From positions 1 through 26,508 of IMG/VR virus record IMGVR_UViG_3300044846_001138: DNA of 26,508 bases, one strand, 5' to 3'. Of the stretch, positions 5,831-12,192 are shown one piece after another. The notes under the pieces are model-generated. The model did no database searches. It saw nothing but the letters and a program-made list of their open reading frames with translations, and was not told where the DNA came from. The number at the start of each line of letters is the position of its first letter. The stretch's first letter is position 1. This stretch comes from a virus. Position numbers and translations under genes: made by a program.

Positions 5831-5883
5831 GGATCAAGGGCGAGCAGGTAGTACCATTATCTGTGAGCCTGCGATCCTTTTTT
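5831..5883 (+). terminator. bipartite hairpin terminator or attenuator before the replication gene
   Basis: Outer arms GGATC (5831-5835) and GATCC (5873-5877) enclose inner arms GCAGG (5844-5848) and CCTGC (5868-5872) around a 19-base loop; an 8-base bulge lies on the left side. Six T residues follow (5878-5883), ending only 5 bases before the ATG at 5889. The closeness to the start suggests it also controls entry into the next gene. Confidence 0.65.
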
Positions 5884-5888
5884 AATTT

Positions 5889-6512
5889 ATGTCAAAAGAT
5901 CCTGCCGTGCTATTTTATACAAGCGATTTTTTAAGCGGAACGTTTACAATGACTGACGAGCAAGTCGGTAAATATATCAGGCTTTTATGCCTTCAGCATC
6001 AAAAAGGAAAGCTAACTGAAAAGGATATGTTAAGCATATGCAAAGCATATGATAATGAAATTTGGGAAAAATTTGATCAGGTGGACGGGTTTTTTCTTAA
6101 CGATCGAATGTATAATGAATCAATTAGAAGGTCAAAATTTACAGAAAGTAGGCGCAATAATGCAAAATCAGTAAAAAATGATAGCACAAGCGAAGCACTT
6201 GCTAAGCATATGCCTATGCATATGGAAACTGAAACTGAAACTATAAGTGTAAATAAAGATATATTTATAAATAATATAGAACCTTTTAAAAATTTATTAA
6301 GTGAATCATATCAAGAATTTATTGATTATTGGACAGAACCATCAAAAAGCGGTAAATTACGCTATGAAGCACAAAAGTTTTTTGATATTAAACGCCGAGT
6401 AAATACTTGGTTACAAAATAAAAATAAATATGGAAATTCAAAAAATACTGACCCAACTGCCACAAGTCGCAAACGAATGGAAGACCTTGCCAATTGGGTT
6501 AATAGAGCGTGA
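5889..6512 (+). CDS. replication initiation protein, DUF1376/lambda O-like
   Basis: 207 aa. The N-terminus (SKDPAVLFYTSDFLSGTFTM followed by TDEQVGKYIRLLCLQHQKG) is the DUF1376-type winged-helix start found in many phage replication proteins. A variable linker (KHMPMHMETETE) leads to a C-terminal domain (about 138-190) with YQEFIDYWTEPSKSGKLRYE and FFDIKRRVNTWLQNK, a pattern known from helicase-loader partners in Bacteroidota phages. Likely binds the origin and recruits the helicase. The last 83 bases overlap the next gene in another frame. Expression may depend on the terminator just upstream. Confidence 0.75.
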   Translation: MSKDPAVLFYTSDFLSGTFTMTDEQVGKYIRLLCLQHQKGKLTEKDMLSICKAYDNEIWEKFDQVDGFFLNDRMYNESIRRSKFTESRRNNAKSVKNDSTSEALAKHMPMHMETETETISVNKDIFINNIEPFKNLLSESYQEFIDYWTEPSKSGKLRYEAQKFFDIKRRVNTWLQNKNKYGNSKNTDPTATSRKRMEDLANWVNRA

Positions 6513-7173
6513 TGATCTGCCAATAATAGAAGCCTTTAAAGGGGATAAATTAAACCTTATTAGCCCTGTAACGCTTAGGGAAAATTTAGCCTATATCTTT
6601 ACACTTATAGGATTAACCCGCCTTCCGGATGTAGTTGAATTGGAAGTTATTGAGGATTATATAAGAACTACATATCCTTTTTTTACTATACAGGAAATGC
6701 GAATAGCTTTTAAAATGGCGGTTCAGGGGAAGTTTGATTGTAATATTGAGCATTATGAAAAATTTAGCCCTAAGTATATTTCAGGAATTATGAACGCCTA
6801 TAAAGCAAAAGCAAATCAAGTAAGAAAAAATTTACCACCGCCACCCGAAGAACCGGTTAAGCAATTAACAGACGAGGAAATTGTGGACTTTACAAAAAAT
6901 GAATGGCTAAATGGAAAGCGTGAAGACTTTAATCGAGTATTTAATGCGGATAAAGTTTTTATGATCCTATTAAAACAAGGGAAGCTGAAATTTACGCAGG
7001 ATCAGATATTAGAAACTATCAAGGTAGTAAGGGAAGACAACCTATATAGGCTAAATAGAATGCATCCATTAGAAGCTAAGGAGTTTAGCAAGCAAATAAA
7101 AAAAGAGGATTTTATTGAATCACAATGTAAAAAATTAGCATTAGTTAAATATTTTGAAAATTTATCAAGTTAA
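6430..7173 (+). CDS. putative replication-associated protein (helicase-loader-like), unknown family
   Basis: 247 aa from the ATG at 6430, which lies 83 bases inside the previous gene in another frame; a TTG at 6487 is the nearest alternative start. The core (LAYIFTLIGLTRLPDVVELE, then FFTIQEMRIAFKMAVQGKFD and SPKYISGIMNAYK) is a conserved alpha-helical block I know from proteins next to O-like genes in Bacteroidota phages. A proline stretch (LPPPPEEP, about residues 136-143) separates it from a second helical domain. No Walker motif, so it is not an ATPase. A loader or initiator role is inferred from the position. Confidence 0.6.
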   Translation: MEIQKILTQLPQVANEWKTLPIGLIERDDLPIIEAFKGDKLNLISPVTLRENLAYIFTLIGLTRLPDVVELEVIEDYIRTTYPFFTIQEMRIAFKMAVQGKFDCNIEHYEKFSPKYISGIMNAYKAKANQVRKNLPPPPEEPVKQLTDEEIVDFTKNEWLNGKREDFNRVFNADKVFMILLKQGKLKFTQDQILETIKVVREDNLYRLNRMHPLEAKEFSKQIKKEDFIESQCKKLALVKYFENLSS

Positions 7174-7333
7174 ATACACGCATTACGGAACTACAAAATA
7201 TTGCTATACAGACAATTTCATTGACTTTTATGCAAATTATCCGGAAGTGGAAACAAAAAAAAATAGGCTATTATTTAAAAAAGAATTTTATGAAAAAGTG
7301 CAACAAGTGCAAAGAGAACTTAAATTGGGATAA
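7154..7333 (+). CDS. small hypothetical protein with TTG start
   Basis: An open frame without ATG: TTG at 7154, stop at 7331-7333, 59 aa (LKIYQVKYTHYGTTKYCYT... QQVQRELKLG). It reads as a normal protein: aromatic beta-strand-like first half, then NRLLFKKEFYEKVQQVQREL as an amphipathic helix. It overlaps the previous gene by 20 bases and the next by 44, filling a gap of about 115 bases that would otherwise be empty. No family recognised; the start codon is the least certain part. Confidence 0.5.
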   Translation: MKIYQVKYTHYGTTKYCYTDNFIDFYANYPEVETKKNRLLFKKEFYEKVQQVQRELKLG

Positions 7334-7451
7334 ATTTAGGAAGGACAGACGAAACTCTGACGGATATTATGGTTATTGTAAAGTATGCGCAAAAGAAGTA
7401 AACGATCAATATAAAAACAAAATTAAAGAAGGAATTATAAAAGCCTTTTAA
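7290..7451 (+). CDS. small zinc-finger protein
   Basis: 53 aa from the ATG at 7290 (MKKCNKCKENLNWDKFRKDR). Two CxxC pairs, C4-C7 and C30-C33, about 22 residues apart, form a zinc-ribbon-like site with many basic residues between them, similar to the small CxxC...CxxC proteins often annotated as HNH-related or zinc-finger phage proteins, but without the HNH histidines. An upstream start at 7221 would add 23 residues that are a shadow of the overlapping TTG gene, so 7290 is chosen. Likely nucleic-acid binding. Confidence 0.6.
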   Translation: MKKCNKCKENLNWDKFRKDRRNSDGYYGYCKVCAKEVNDQYKNKIKEGIIKAF

Positions 7452-7453
7452 TT

Positions 7454-7768
7454 ATGGATATATCAGCAAACGATCTAACAAAGTGGGCAAAAAAGAACCT
7501 TGAATTAATTGGTTGGCGGTTAAATAGGGTGAACAATATTCCATTTGGAAAGCGAAAAGGAACAATACAAAAAGGGTGGGCGGATCTGCAAGGCTACACT
7601 GAAAAAGGTATTTATGTAGCGGTCGAAGTTAAAAAGATAGGTGATAAACTAAGCCTTGAACAAAAGGATAGGTTAAAAGATATTTACGAATGTGGCGGAA
7701 TTGTGTATATTTGTACTGAAGTCGATTCTAAACCCACATTAGTAGAATGGTCAAAAATGAAATTTTAG
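7454..7768 (+). CDS. VRR-NUC-type PD-(D/E)XK nuclease
   Basis: 104 aa. The compact nuclease core is complete: GWAD at 41-44 (acidic D44), VAVEVKK at 55-61 (E58, K60 of the ExK motif) and a downstream Q in SLEQKDRL (Q70), followed by ECGGIVYICTE. This is the order and spacing of VRR-NUC/Holliday-junction-resolvase-like enzymes in phages. Likely cleaves branched DNA produced by ERF-mediated recombination or replication. Its last 22 bases overlap the start of the sigma-like gene. Confidence 0.78.
   Translation: MDISANDLTKWAKKNLELIGWRLNRVNNIPFGKRKGTIQKGWADLQGYTEKGIYVAVEVKKIGDKLSLEQKDRLKDIYECGGIVYICTEVDSKPTLVEWSKMKF
7706..7713 (+). promoter_or_regulatory. possible internal -7 box upstream of the sigma-like gene
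   Basis: TGTATATTTGTA around 7704-7715 repeats the core of the two 38-bp promoter copies, and its distance to the next ATG (7747) is 41 bases, like copy 1 (42). It lies inside the nuclease coding sequence (VYICT), where the codons may exist for protein reasons, and the upstream half of the 38-bp element is not conserved. Confidence 0.3.
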
Positions 7769-8241
7769 CAGAATATTGGGACTTAAAAGAAGTCAATGAT
7801 GCGTTTGCTAAGATGCAGCCTGAAGAATTACAATATGATTTAAAGGCAGAAGTTTTTTTAGTTCTTTGTGAAATGAATGAAGATAAATTAAAGGGAATGT
7901 ACGAAAGGAATGAATTGAAATTCTATATAGTACGAATTATGCTTAATATGATTAAAAGTGATCGAAGTACATTTTATAAAAATTATAGAAATCATATTGA
8001 GTTTGTTGATGTGGATAAGGATTTCGAAATTATCAATTATGATAAAATGGATTTGATTGATAAACTTGAAAAGAATTTAGAAGGACTGCATTGGTATAAT
8101 AAAGAGATTTTAAAACTTTACGCTATTGACTTTAAAAAGAACGCAAAAGAGTTAAGTCGTAAAACAGGAATCCCTTATATGTCATTAGTTAGAACTATAA
8201 ATAAAACCAAAAAACAAATGAAAACAAATATTAGAAAATGA
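7747..8241 (+). CDS. sigma-70-like transcription factor (putative)
   Basis: 164 aa. Residues about 28-80 (YDLKAEVFLVLCEMNEDKL, then FYIVRIMLNMIKSDRSTFYK) resemble sigma region 2 of short sigma-like proteins in Bacteroidota phages, where an aromatic-basic helix contacts the -10 element and core polymerase. The C-terminal part (NKEILKLYAIDFKKNAKELS and KTGIPYMSLVRTINKTKKQM) has the layout of region 4 helix-turn-helix. Similarity is by pattern, not by a strict motif. If active, it is the obvious candidate to recognise the duplicated 38-bp element. Overlaps the nuclease gene by 22 bases. Confidence 0.55.
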   Translation: MVKNEILAEYWDLKEVNDAFAKMQPEELQYDLKAEVFLVLCEMNEDKLKGMYERNELKFYIVRIMLNMIKSDRSTFYKNYRNHIEFVDVDKDFEIINYDKMDLIDKLEKNLEGLHWYNKEILKLYAIDFKKNAKELSRKTGIPYMSLVRTINKTKKQMKTNIRK

Positions 8242-8480
8242 TTTTATCAATTTTAACTGCTATCTGTGCATCATTATTTTTTACTGAAATTCATAACCTG
8301 CACCATAAATGGGGAATCAATTTCAAGCCCTTTAATTGCGGAAGTTGTTTGGCTGCGTGGATTGCACCAATACACTATCTCCTACCTGAATTAATCCAAA
8401 ATATAACTTCAACAATGTTTATAGCAGGATTTTTAGCGCCAATAATAACTAAATTAATGTGGAACTATTTATGGAAATAA
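8238..8480 (+). CDS. small membrane protein with CxxC motif
   Basis: 80 aa, ATGA overlap with the sigma-like gene. Hydrophobic segments at about 1-15 and 58-75 flank the motif FKPFNCGSCLAAW (residues 29-41), a K-P-F-x-C-x-x-C-x-x-x-W arrangement I know from short DUF1360-like membrane proteins in Bacteroidota phages. The paired cysteines may bind metal or form a disulfide. Function unknown; superinfection exclusion is one possibility but unsupported here. Confidence 0.65.
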   Translation: MILSILTAICASLFFTEIHNLHHKWGINFKPFNCGSCLAAWIAPIHYLLPELIQNITSTMFIAGFLAPIITKLMWNYLWK

Positions 8481-8701
8481 AAAAAGAACATAAGGAATGG
8501 CTAATTGCTAATAATAGTAATTATGAAAGTGCTAAGAATGGTTATATTAGAAACCTTGATCTGAATGAATTAAAAATGTATGAGCATATATATCGGACTT
8601 ATTTAGACGCAAACTTTATTTTATCAGTTTGGTGTGGCGCTTGCAAGTTTGATATGATTATGAGATTATATAATTGGTTTGAAAATAATAACAATGGCTA
8701 A
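8471..8701 (+). CDS. hypothetical protein
   Basis: 76 aa from the ATG at 8471 (MEIKKEHKEWLIANNSN). A GTG at 8459 would add four residues; the ATG is preferred because it keeps the overlap with the upstream gene to 10 bases. Mostly helical with YEHIYRTYLDANFILSVWCG and paired cysteines WCGAC (about residues 58-62). Its 3' end overlaps the acyltransferase start by 8 bases. No family recognised. Confidence 0.55.
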   Translation: MEIKKEHKEWLIANNSNYESAKNGYIRNLDLNELKMYEHIYRTYLDANFILSVWCGACKFDMIMRLYNWFENNNNG

Positions 8702-9197
8702 TTTTATACACCCAACTGCCATAATTGGCGACAATGTTATCTTAGGCGACAATAATTATATTGGCGCTTATTGTATTATAGGCGACCCCGCAGAACATAA
8801 AAAGTTTTGGGATAAAGAAAAAGGAATAGTAGTTATTGGAAATAATAATATTGTTACCGGATTGGTTACAATAGATGCGGGAACAAGTGATATAACTACA
8901 ATAGGGAATAATTGTTTTATTATGAAGCACGCGCATATCGGACACGATTGCCTTATTTATTCAAATGTAACAATAAGCTGCGGTGCTAAAATAGGCGGTC
9001 ATTCGATTATAAAAGAATATTCAAACATTGGATTAAATGCGGTGCTGCATCAATTTACAAAAATTGAACGCGGTTGTATGATCGGTGCAAGTGCTTTTAT
9101 AAAAGGCGAAACAGAAGAATTTATAAAATATGCGGGAGTGCCTGCTAAAAAAATTGGAATAAATGAATATAGCCGTAATCTTATTAACCCTAAATAG
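8694..9197 (+). CDS. LpxA-like left-handed beta-helix acyltransferase
   Basis: 167 aa from the ATG at 8694 (MANFIHPTAIIGDNVILGDN). A TTG start at 8679 is possible but adds only KIIT-like residues. The protein is a run of hexapeptide repeats ([LIV]-G-x-x-x-x), the signature of the LpxA/acetyltransferase beta-helix, with MKHAHIGHDCLIYSN containing the histidines that correspond to the catalytic region of LpxA. It is shorter than LpxA (about 260 aa) because the C-terminal helical domain is missing, so substrate may differ (sugar-nucleotide or acetyl). Followed by two glycosyltransferases, which suggests work on a surface glycan. Confidence 0.82.
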   Translation: MANFIHPTAIIGDNVILGDNNYIGAYCIIGDPAEHKKFWDKEKGIVVIGNNNIVTGLVTIDAGTSDITTIGNNCFIMKHAHIGHDCLIYSNVTISCGAKIGGHSIIKEYSNIGLNAVLHQFTKIERGCMIGASAFIKGETEEFIKYAGVPAKKIGINEYSRNLINPK

Positions 9198-9837
9198 AAA
9201 CGATTTAACAAAGCGCGTAATTGATCAGAATTTTCATAATTCAGGATATGACGCAGATTGCTTTTTAGTTGATAATGGAAGTGATCAAGTTCCTTATGAA
9301 TTATACAATTGGACAAACTGCAATGTAGGATCTAAAAGAGGGATAGGCGCGGGCGTTAATGCAGGTCTAAGAATGACAAGAGGATATGACGGCGTTTGTT
9401 TATTAGCAAATGATATATTATTACCCACCAATTGGCTGCAAAATTGGGTTATGTTTTCGCAACGTGTGTCAAAAACAGGCATTATTGGCATACATTGCGT
9501 AGAAAATTTACCACCATTAGTTGACGGAATACATAAAACTCATACGCCATTTGGAAATAATTTTTTAACAAGGGAGTTGATTGATACGATCGGTGGTTAT
9601 AATATAGAATACGACCCGTATGGAATGCAAGATAGGGATTATGCAGAAAGGGCTACCATTGCGGGCTTTACTAATTACTATTTACCGGATCTAAAAAGTG
9701 AGCATATTGGTCACGACGTTGGGAATGGAACAGAATATAGAGCAATGAAAGACGCGAGCCTACAAAGGGCGCAGTCGGTTTGGGAAAAATATCAACCTAT
9801 CTACCATACAGAAAAAAACCTTAGATGCGAATTTTAG
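9163..9837 (+). CDS. glycosyltransferase family 2-like (GT-A fold)
   Basis: 224 aa. It opens with a Rossmann-like strand and loop (MNIAVILLTLNRNDLTKRVI) and has LVDNGSD at 35-41, the classic nucleotide-sugar start of GT2 enzymes. At 80-84 LLAND takes the place of the usual DxD metal motif (N and D retained). The late segment EYDPYGMQDRDYAERA supplies the acidic ED/RD-type acceptor region. Cytosolic, no membrane segment. Start lies 35 bases inside the acyltransferase gene; the stop overlaps the next by 13. Confidence 0.8.
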   Translation: MNIAVILLTLNRNDLTKRVIDQNFHNSGYDADCFLVDNGSDQVPYELYNWTNCNVGSKRGIGAGVNAGLRMTRGYDGVCLLANDILLPTNWLQNWVMFSQRVSKTGIIGIHCVENLPPLVDGIHKTHTPFGNNFLTRELIDTIGGYNIEYDPYGMQDRDYAERATIAGFTNYYLPDLKSEHIGHDVGNGTEYRAMKDASLQRAQSVWEKYQPIYHTEKNLRCEF

Positions 9838-10832
9838 CAATTACGAGCAAGACAAGTGGAGTAGCTTATCACAGGATCATTATGCCAATAGTCAATATGA
9901 AAAAAGATTATTGCTTAATGACGGATACAATAAGTGAAGAAACATTTGAAGGTAACTATGATATTGTGATCCTGAACAGGATGCTTGCAAATATTACACC
10001 TGATCAAATGGTTGAATGGCGCAAAAAGTACGGGTTTAAATTAATAGTTGATAATGACGACTATTGGCATTTAGACGCTTCGCATATACTTTATGAAAGA
10101 TATATTCTAAATAACGTTCCGCAACAGATTATAAATTGGATACAGATAGCAGACCTTTGCACGTGTACGCACGAAAGATTAGCAGAGGAAATATATCAAT
10201 ACAATCAGAAAGTGGAAATAGTTCCGAATGCAATTCCATACGGCGAGGAACAATTCCTTTTAGATAAAAAGCCTTCGGATCTAATTAGGCTATTTTGGTC
10301 AGGATCAGGAACGCACGGAAAGGATTTGGAAATATTACGCAATCCAATGAAGCGAATTAATTTCCCCGTTCGTACAATCATAGCAGGATATAATGAACAA
10401 GAGAAACCTATTTGGGACGGAATGATTGCAGCCTTCACAAATGGATTAAAGTTAAAACCTACAATTTACAACTATAATCAAGTAACGGAATATATGGCGG
10501 CTTATTGTGATTCAGATATAAGTCTAATTCCTTTAATTGATTCTAAGTTTAATTCAATGAAGTCTAATTTGAAGGTATTAGAAACGGCATCAAAAAAGAA
10601 TCCTGCAATAGTTAGTAACGTGCATCCATACAAGGGATTTTATCCCGCCTGCCACGTCAATAGTCAAAAAGATTGGTATTATTGGATCAAGATGTTAGTC
10701 AATGATAGGCAAGCGCGCGAGCATTACGGGAACGCTTTGTACGATTATTGCAATAAGAACTTTAATTTGCACGAAGTAAATAAGTACAGGTTTGCTATTT
10801 ATAGTAAATTGATAGACAATGCCGGTAATTAA
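9825..10832 (+). CDS. glycosyltransferase family 4/1-like (GT-B fold)
   Basis: 335 aa. Two Rossmann-like halves: an N-terminal acceptor half (MRILAITSKTSGVAYHRIIM and later LIVDNDDYW) and a C-terminal donor half beginning near residue 143 (IRLFWSGSGTHGKDLEIL) with YCDSDISLIPL (about 226-236) and SNLKVLETASKKNPAIVSNV (about 246-265), the region where GT4 enzymes hold the E-x7-E motif. One glutamate (E252) is present there. Likely transfers a second sugar after the GT2. Overlaps neighbours by 13 and 14 bases. Confidence 0.78.
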   Translation: MRILAITSKTSGVAYHRIIMPIVNMKKDYCLMTDTISEETFEGNYDIVILNRMLANITPDQMVEWRKKYGFKLIVDNDDYWHLDASHILYERYILNNVPQQIINWIQIADLCTCTHERLAEEIYQYNQKVEIVPNAIPYGEEQFLLDKKPSDLIRLFWSGSGTHGKDLEILRNPMKRINFPVRTIIAGYNEQEKPIWDGMIAAFTNGLKLKPTIYNYNQVTEYMAAYCDSDISLIPLIDSKFNSMKSNLKVLETASKKNPAIVSNVHPYKGFYPACHVNSQKDWYYWIKMLVNDRQAREHYGNALYDYCNKNFNLHEVNKYRFAIYSKLIDNAGN

Positions 10833-11241
10833 ATGTTCAAACGGGAAATATAGAATAGGGTCAGGTGCTTGCATCTATGAAACCGAAGAAAAGGCGCAAA
10901 GCGTATGGGCTGCAATAAGGGTTTCAATGGTGGATAGTTATAATGATTACCCACAGGCAGCAAGAGTAAACGCACAAAGAGCAATCAATATAAGAGAACA
11001 ATACGATCGTAAATGCGGAACGCCTGTTGGATGGGCGCGTGCAAATCAATTAGCGAAGGGTGAAAATATTACAAGGGACACGATTGCGAGAATGTCATCT
11101 TTTGAAAGGCATAGAGAAAATTCAAAAGGTGATCCTAAAAAGGATTGCGGCGCTTTGATGTGGTTGGCTTGGGGTGGTGATGAAGGCGTGGCTTGGGCGC
11201 AAAAGAAACTTGAACAAATTGATAATGAAAAAGCACGTTAA
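10819..11241 (+). CDS. conserved phage protein made of two head-associated domains
   Basis: 140 aa. Residues 1-33 (MPVIKCSNGKYRIGSGACIY...) form a short motif often fused to phage head-processing or portal proteins. Residues about 40-135 form a second known phage domain: SYNDYPQAARVNAQRAI, CGTPVGWARANQLAKGE, RDTIARMSSFERHRENS and LMWLAWGGDEGVAWAQKKL. In relatives I recall these domains as tails of larger head proteins; here they stand alone. Role unknown; the packaging neighbourhood supports a head or maturation link. Confidence 0.7.
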   Translation: MPVIKCSNGKYRIGSGACIYETEEKAQSVWAAIRVSMVDSYNDYPQAARVNAQRAINIREQYDRKCGTPVGWARANQLAKGENITRDTIARMSSFERHRENSKGDPKKDCGALMWLAWGGDEGVAWAQKKLEQIDNEKAR

Positions 11242-11482
11242 AATATATCTTGATTATTTTGGTTATGGAATAGAGGAATTTATACCTTGTGAGGTTTGCG
11301 GACAGAAAGCGGTGGATATTCACCACATAGACGCAAGGGGAATGGGCGGATCTAAAAAGTCAGATACGATTGAAAACTTGCAGGCATTATGTAGACAATG
11401 CCACGTTGTAATGGGTGATACAAAGACGCACTATGATTATTTAAAAGAAATCCATAATAAAAAAATAAATGGCAAAGGTTAA
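11225..11482 (+). CDS. HNH endonuclease
   Basis: 85 aa from the ATG at 11225 (MKKHVKIYLDYFGYGIEEFI). The HNH site is complete: C22/C25 zinc pair, DIHHID with H33-H34, N51 in ENLQALC, and C56/C59-H60 (CRQCH). An upstream start at 11174 lies deep inside the previous gene and adds a shadow sequence. HNH enzymes beside terminase genes take part in cos-type genome cleavage with TerL, the likeliest role here. Overlaps the previous gene by 17 bases and the next by 14. Confidence 0.85.
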   Translation: MKKHVKIYLDYFGYGIEEFIPCEVCGQKAVDIHHIDARGMGGSKKSDTIENLQALCRQCHVVMGDTKTHYDYLKEIHNKKINGKG

Positions 11483-11591
11483 AAGTGATTCAAAAAAGGT
11501 TAACTTTGGTAAAAGGAAATGCGGACACGCTAAGAAATCCTTTAATAAACATAGCCCAAAACCGAAAGCATACAGAGGTCAGGGCAGGTAA
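11469..11591 (+). CDS. 40-aa basic conserved phage protein (KPKAYRGQGR end)
   Basis: Too short for usual gene finders: ATG at 11469, stop at 11589-11591. The product is strongly basic (MAKVKSDSKKVNFGKRKCG... HSPKPKAYRGQGR). I recognise the KKSFNKHSPKPKAYRGQGR ending from other Bacteroidota phages, which argues for a real, conserved gene. Basic and glycine-tailed, so DNA or RNA binding is plausible; function unknown. Confidence 0.65.
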   Translation: MAKVKSDSKKVNFGKRKCGHAKKSFNKHSPKPKAYRGQGR

Positions 11592-11601
11592 ATAAAAACC
11601 T

Positions 11602-12192
11602 ATGATAAAAAAAGTAAAGATTGCGGAAGTTAAACCTAACCCGAATAATCCACGTTTAATTAAAGACGATAAGTTTAGAAAACTTGTAAAGTCAATACAG
11701 GAATTTCCTGATATGTTAAACGTCCGCCCTATTGTAGTTAATAAAGATATGGTTGTACTTGGTGGCAATATGCGCCTAAAAGCAATTAAAGAAGCAGGGC
11801 ATACAGAGGTCGCAATTGAAATAGTTGATTGGACAGAGGATCAGCAAAAACAATTTATAGTAAAAGACAATGCAAGTTTCGGAGAATGGGATTGGTCAGA
11901 TTTGGCTAATAATTGGGATTCTGAAGAACTTACAGATTGGGGAGTTGATATAATCGGGTTTAGTAATGTTGAAGACTTAGGCGAAGATTTTAGTTTACCA
12001 AACGGGGATAAGTCGCCATTTCAACAAATGACTTTCACTTTGGCAGATGAACAGGCAGAGCAAATAAAAAATGCAATTGAGGAAATAAAAAGAACAGAGG
12101 AATATAAATACGCTGAAACAATGGGCAATGAAAATTCAAATGGTAACGCTTTATATTTAATCGTAATGCAATGGGCAGAGCAAAGGAAATAA
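11602..12192 (+). CDS. ParB/sulfiredoxin-fold nuclease-like protein
   Basis: 196 aa. The ParB N-terminal fold is seen in NPNNPRLI (13-20) and VVLGGNMRLKAIKEAGHTEV (51-70), with GGNMR the GxxR nucleotide/phosphate box. The segment DNASFGEWDWSDLANNWD is typical of phage ParB-like proteins that accompany DNA-modification genes. There is no centromere-binding helix-turn-helix, so plasmid partition is unlikely. Residues about 145-196 form a separate helical tail. It overlaps the Mom-like gene by 22 bases, suggesting joint action in DNA modification. Confidence 0.8.
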   Translation: MIKKVKIAEVKPNPNNPRLIKDDKFRKLVKSIQEFPDMLNVRPIVVNKDMVVLGGNMRLKAIKEAGHTEVAIEIVDWTEDQQKQFIVKDNASFGEWDWSDLANNWDSEELTDWGVDIIGFSNVEDLGEDFSLPNGDKSPFQQMTFTLADEQAEQIKNAIEEIKRTEEYKYAETMGNENSNGNALYLIVMQWAEQRK

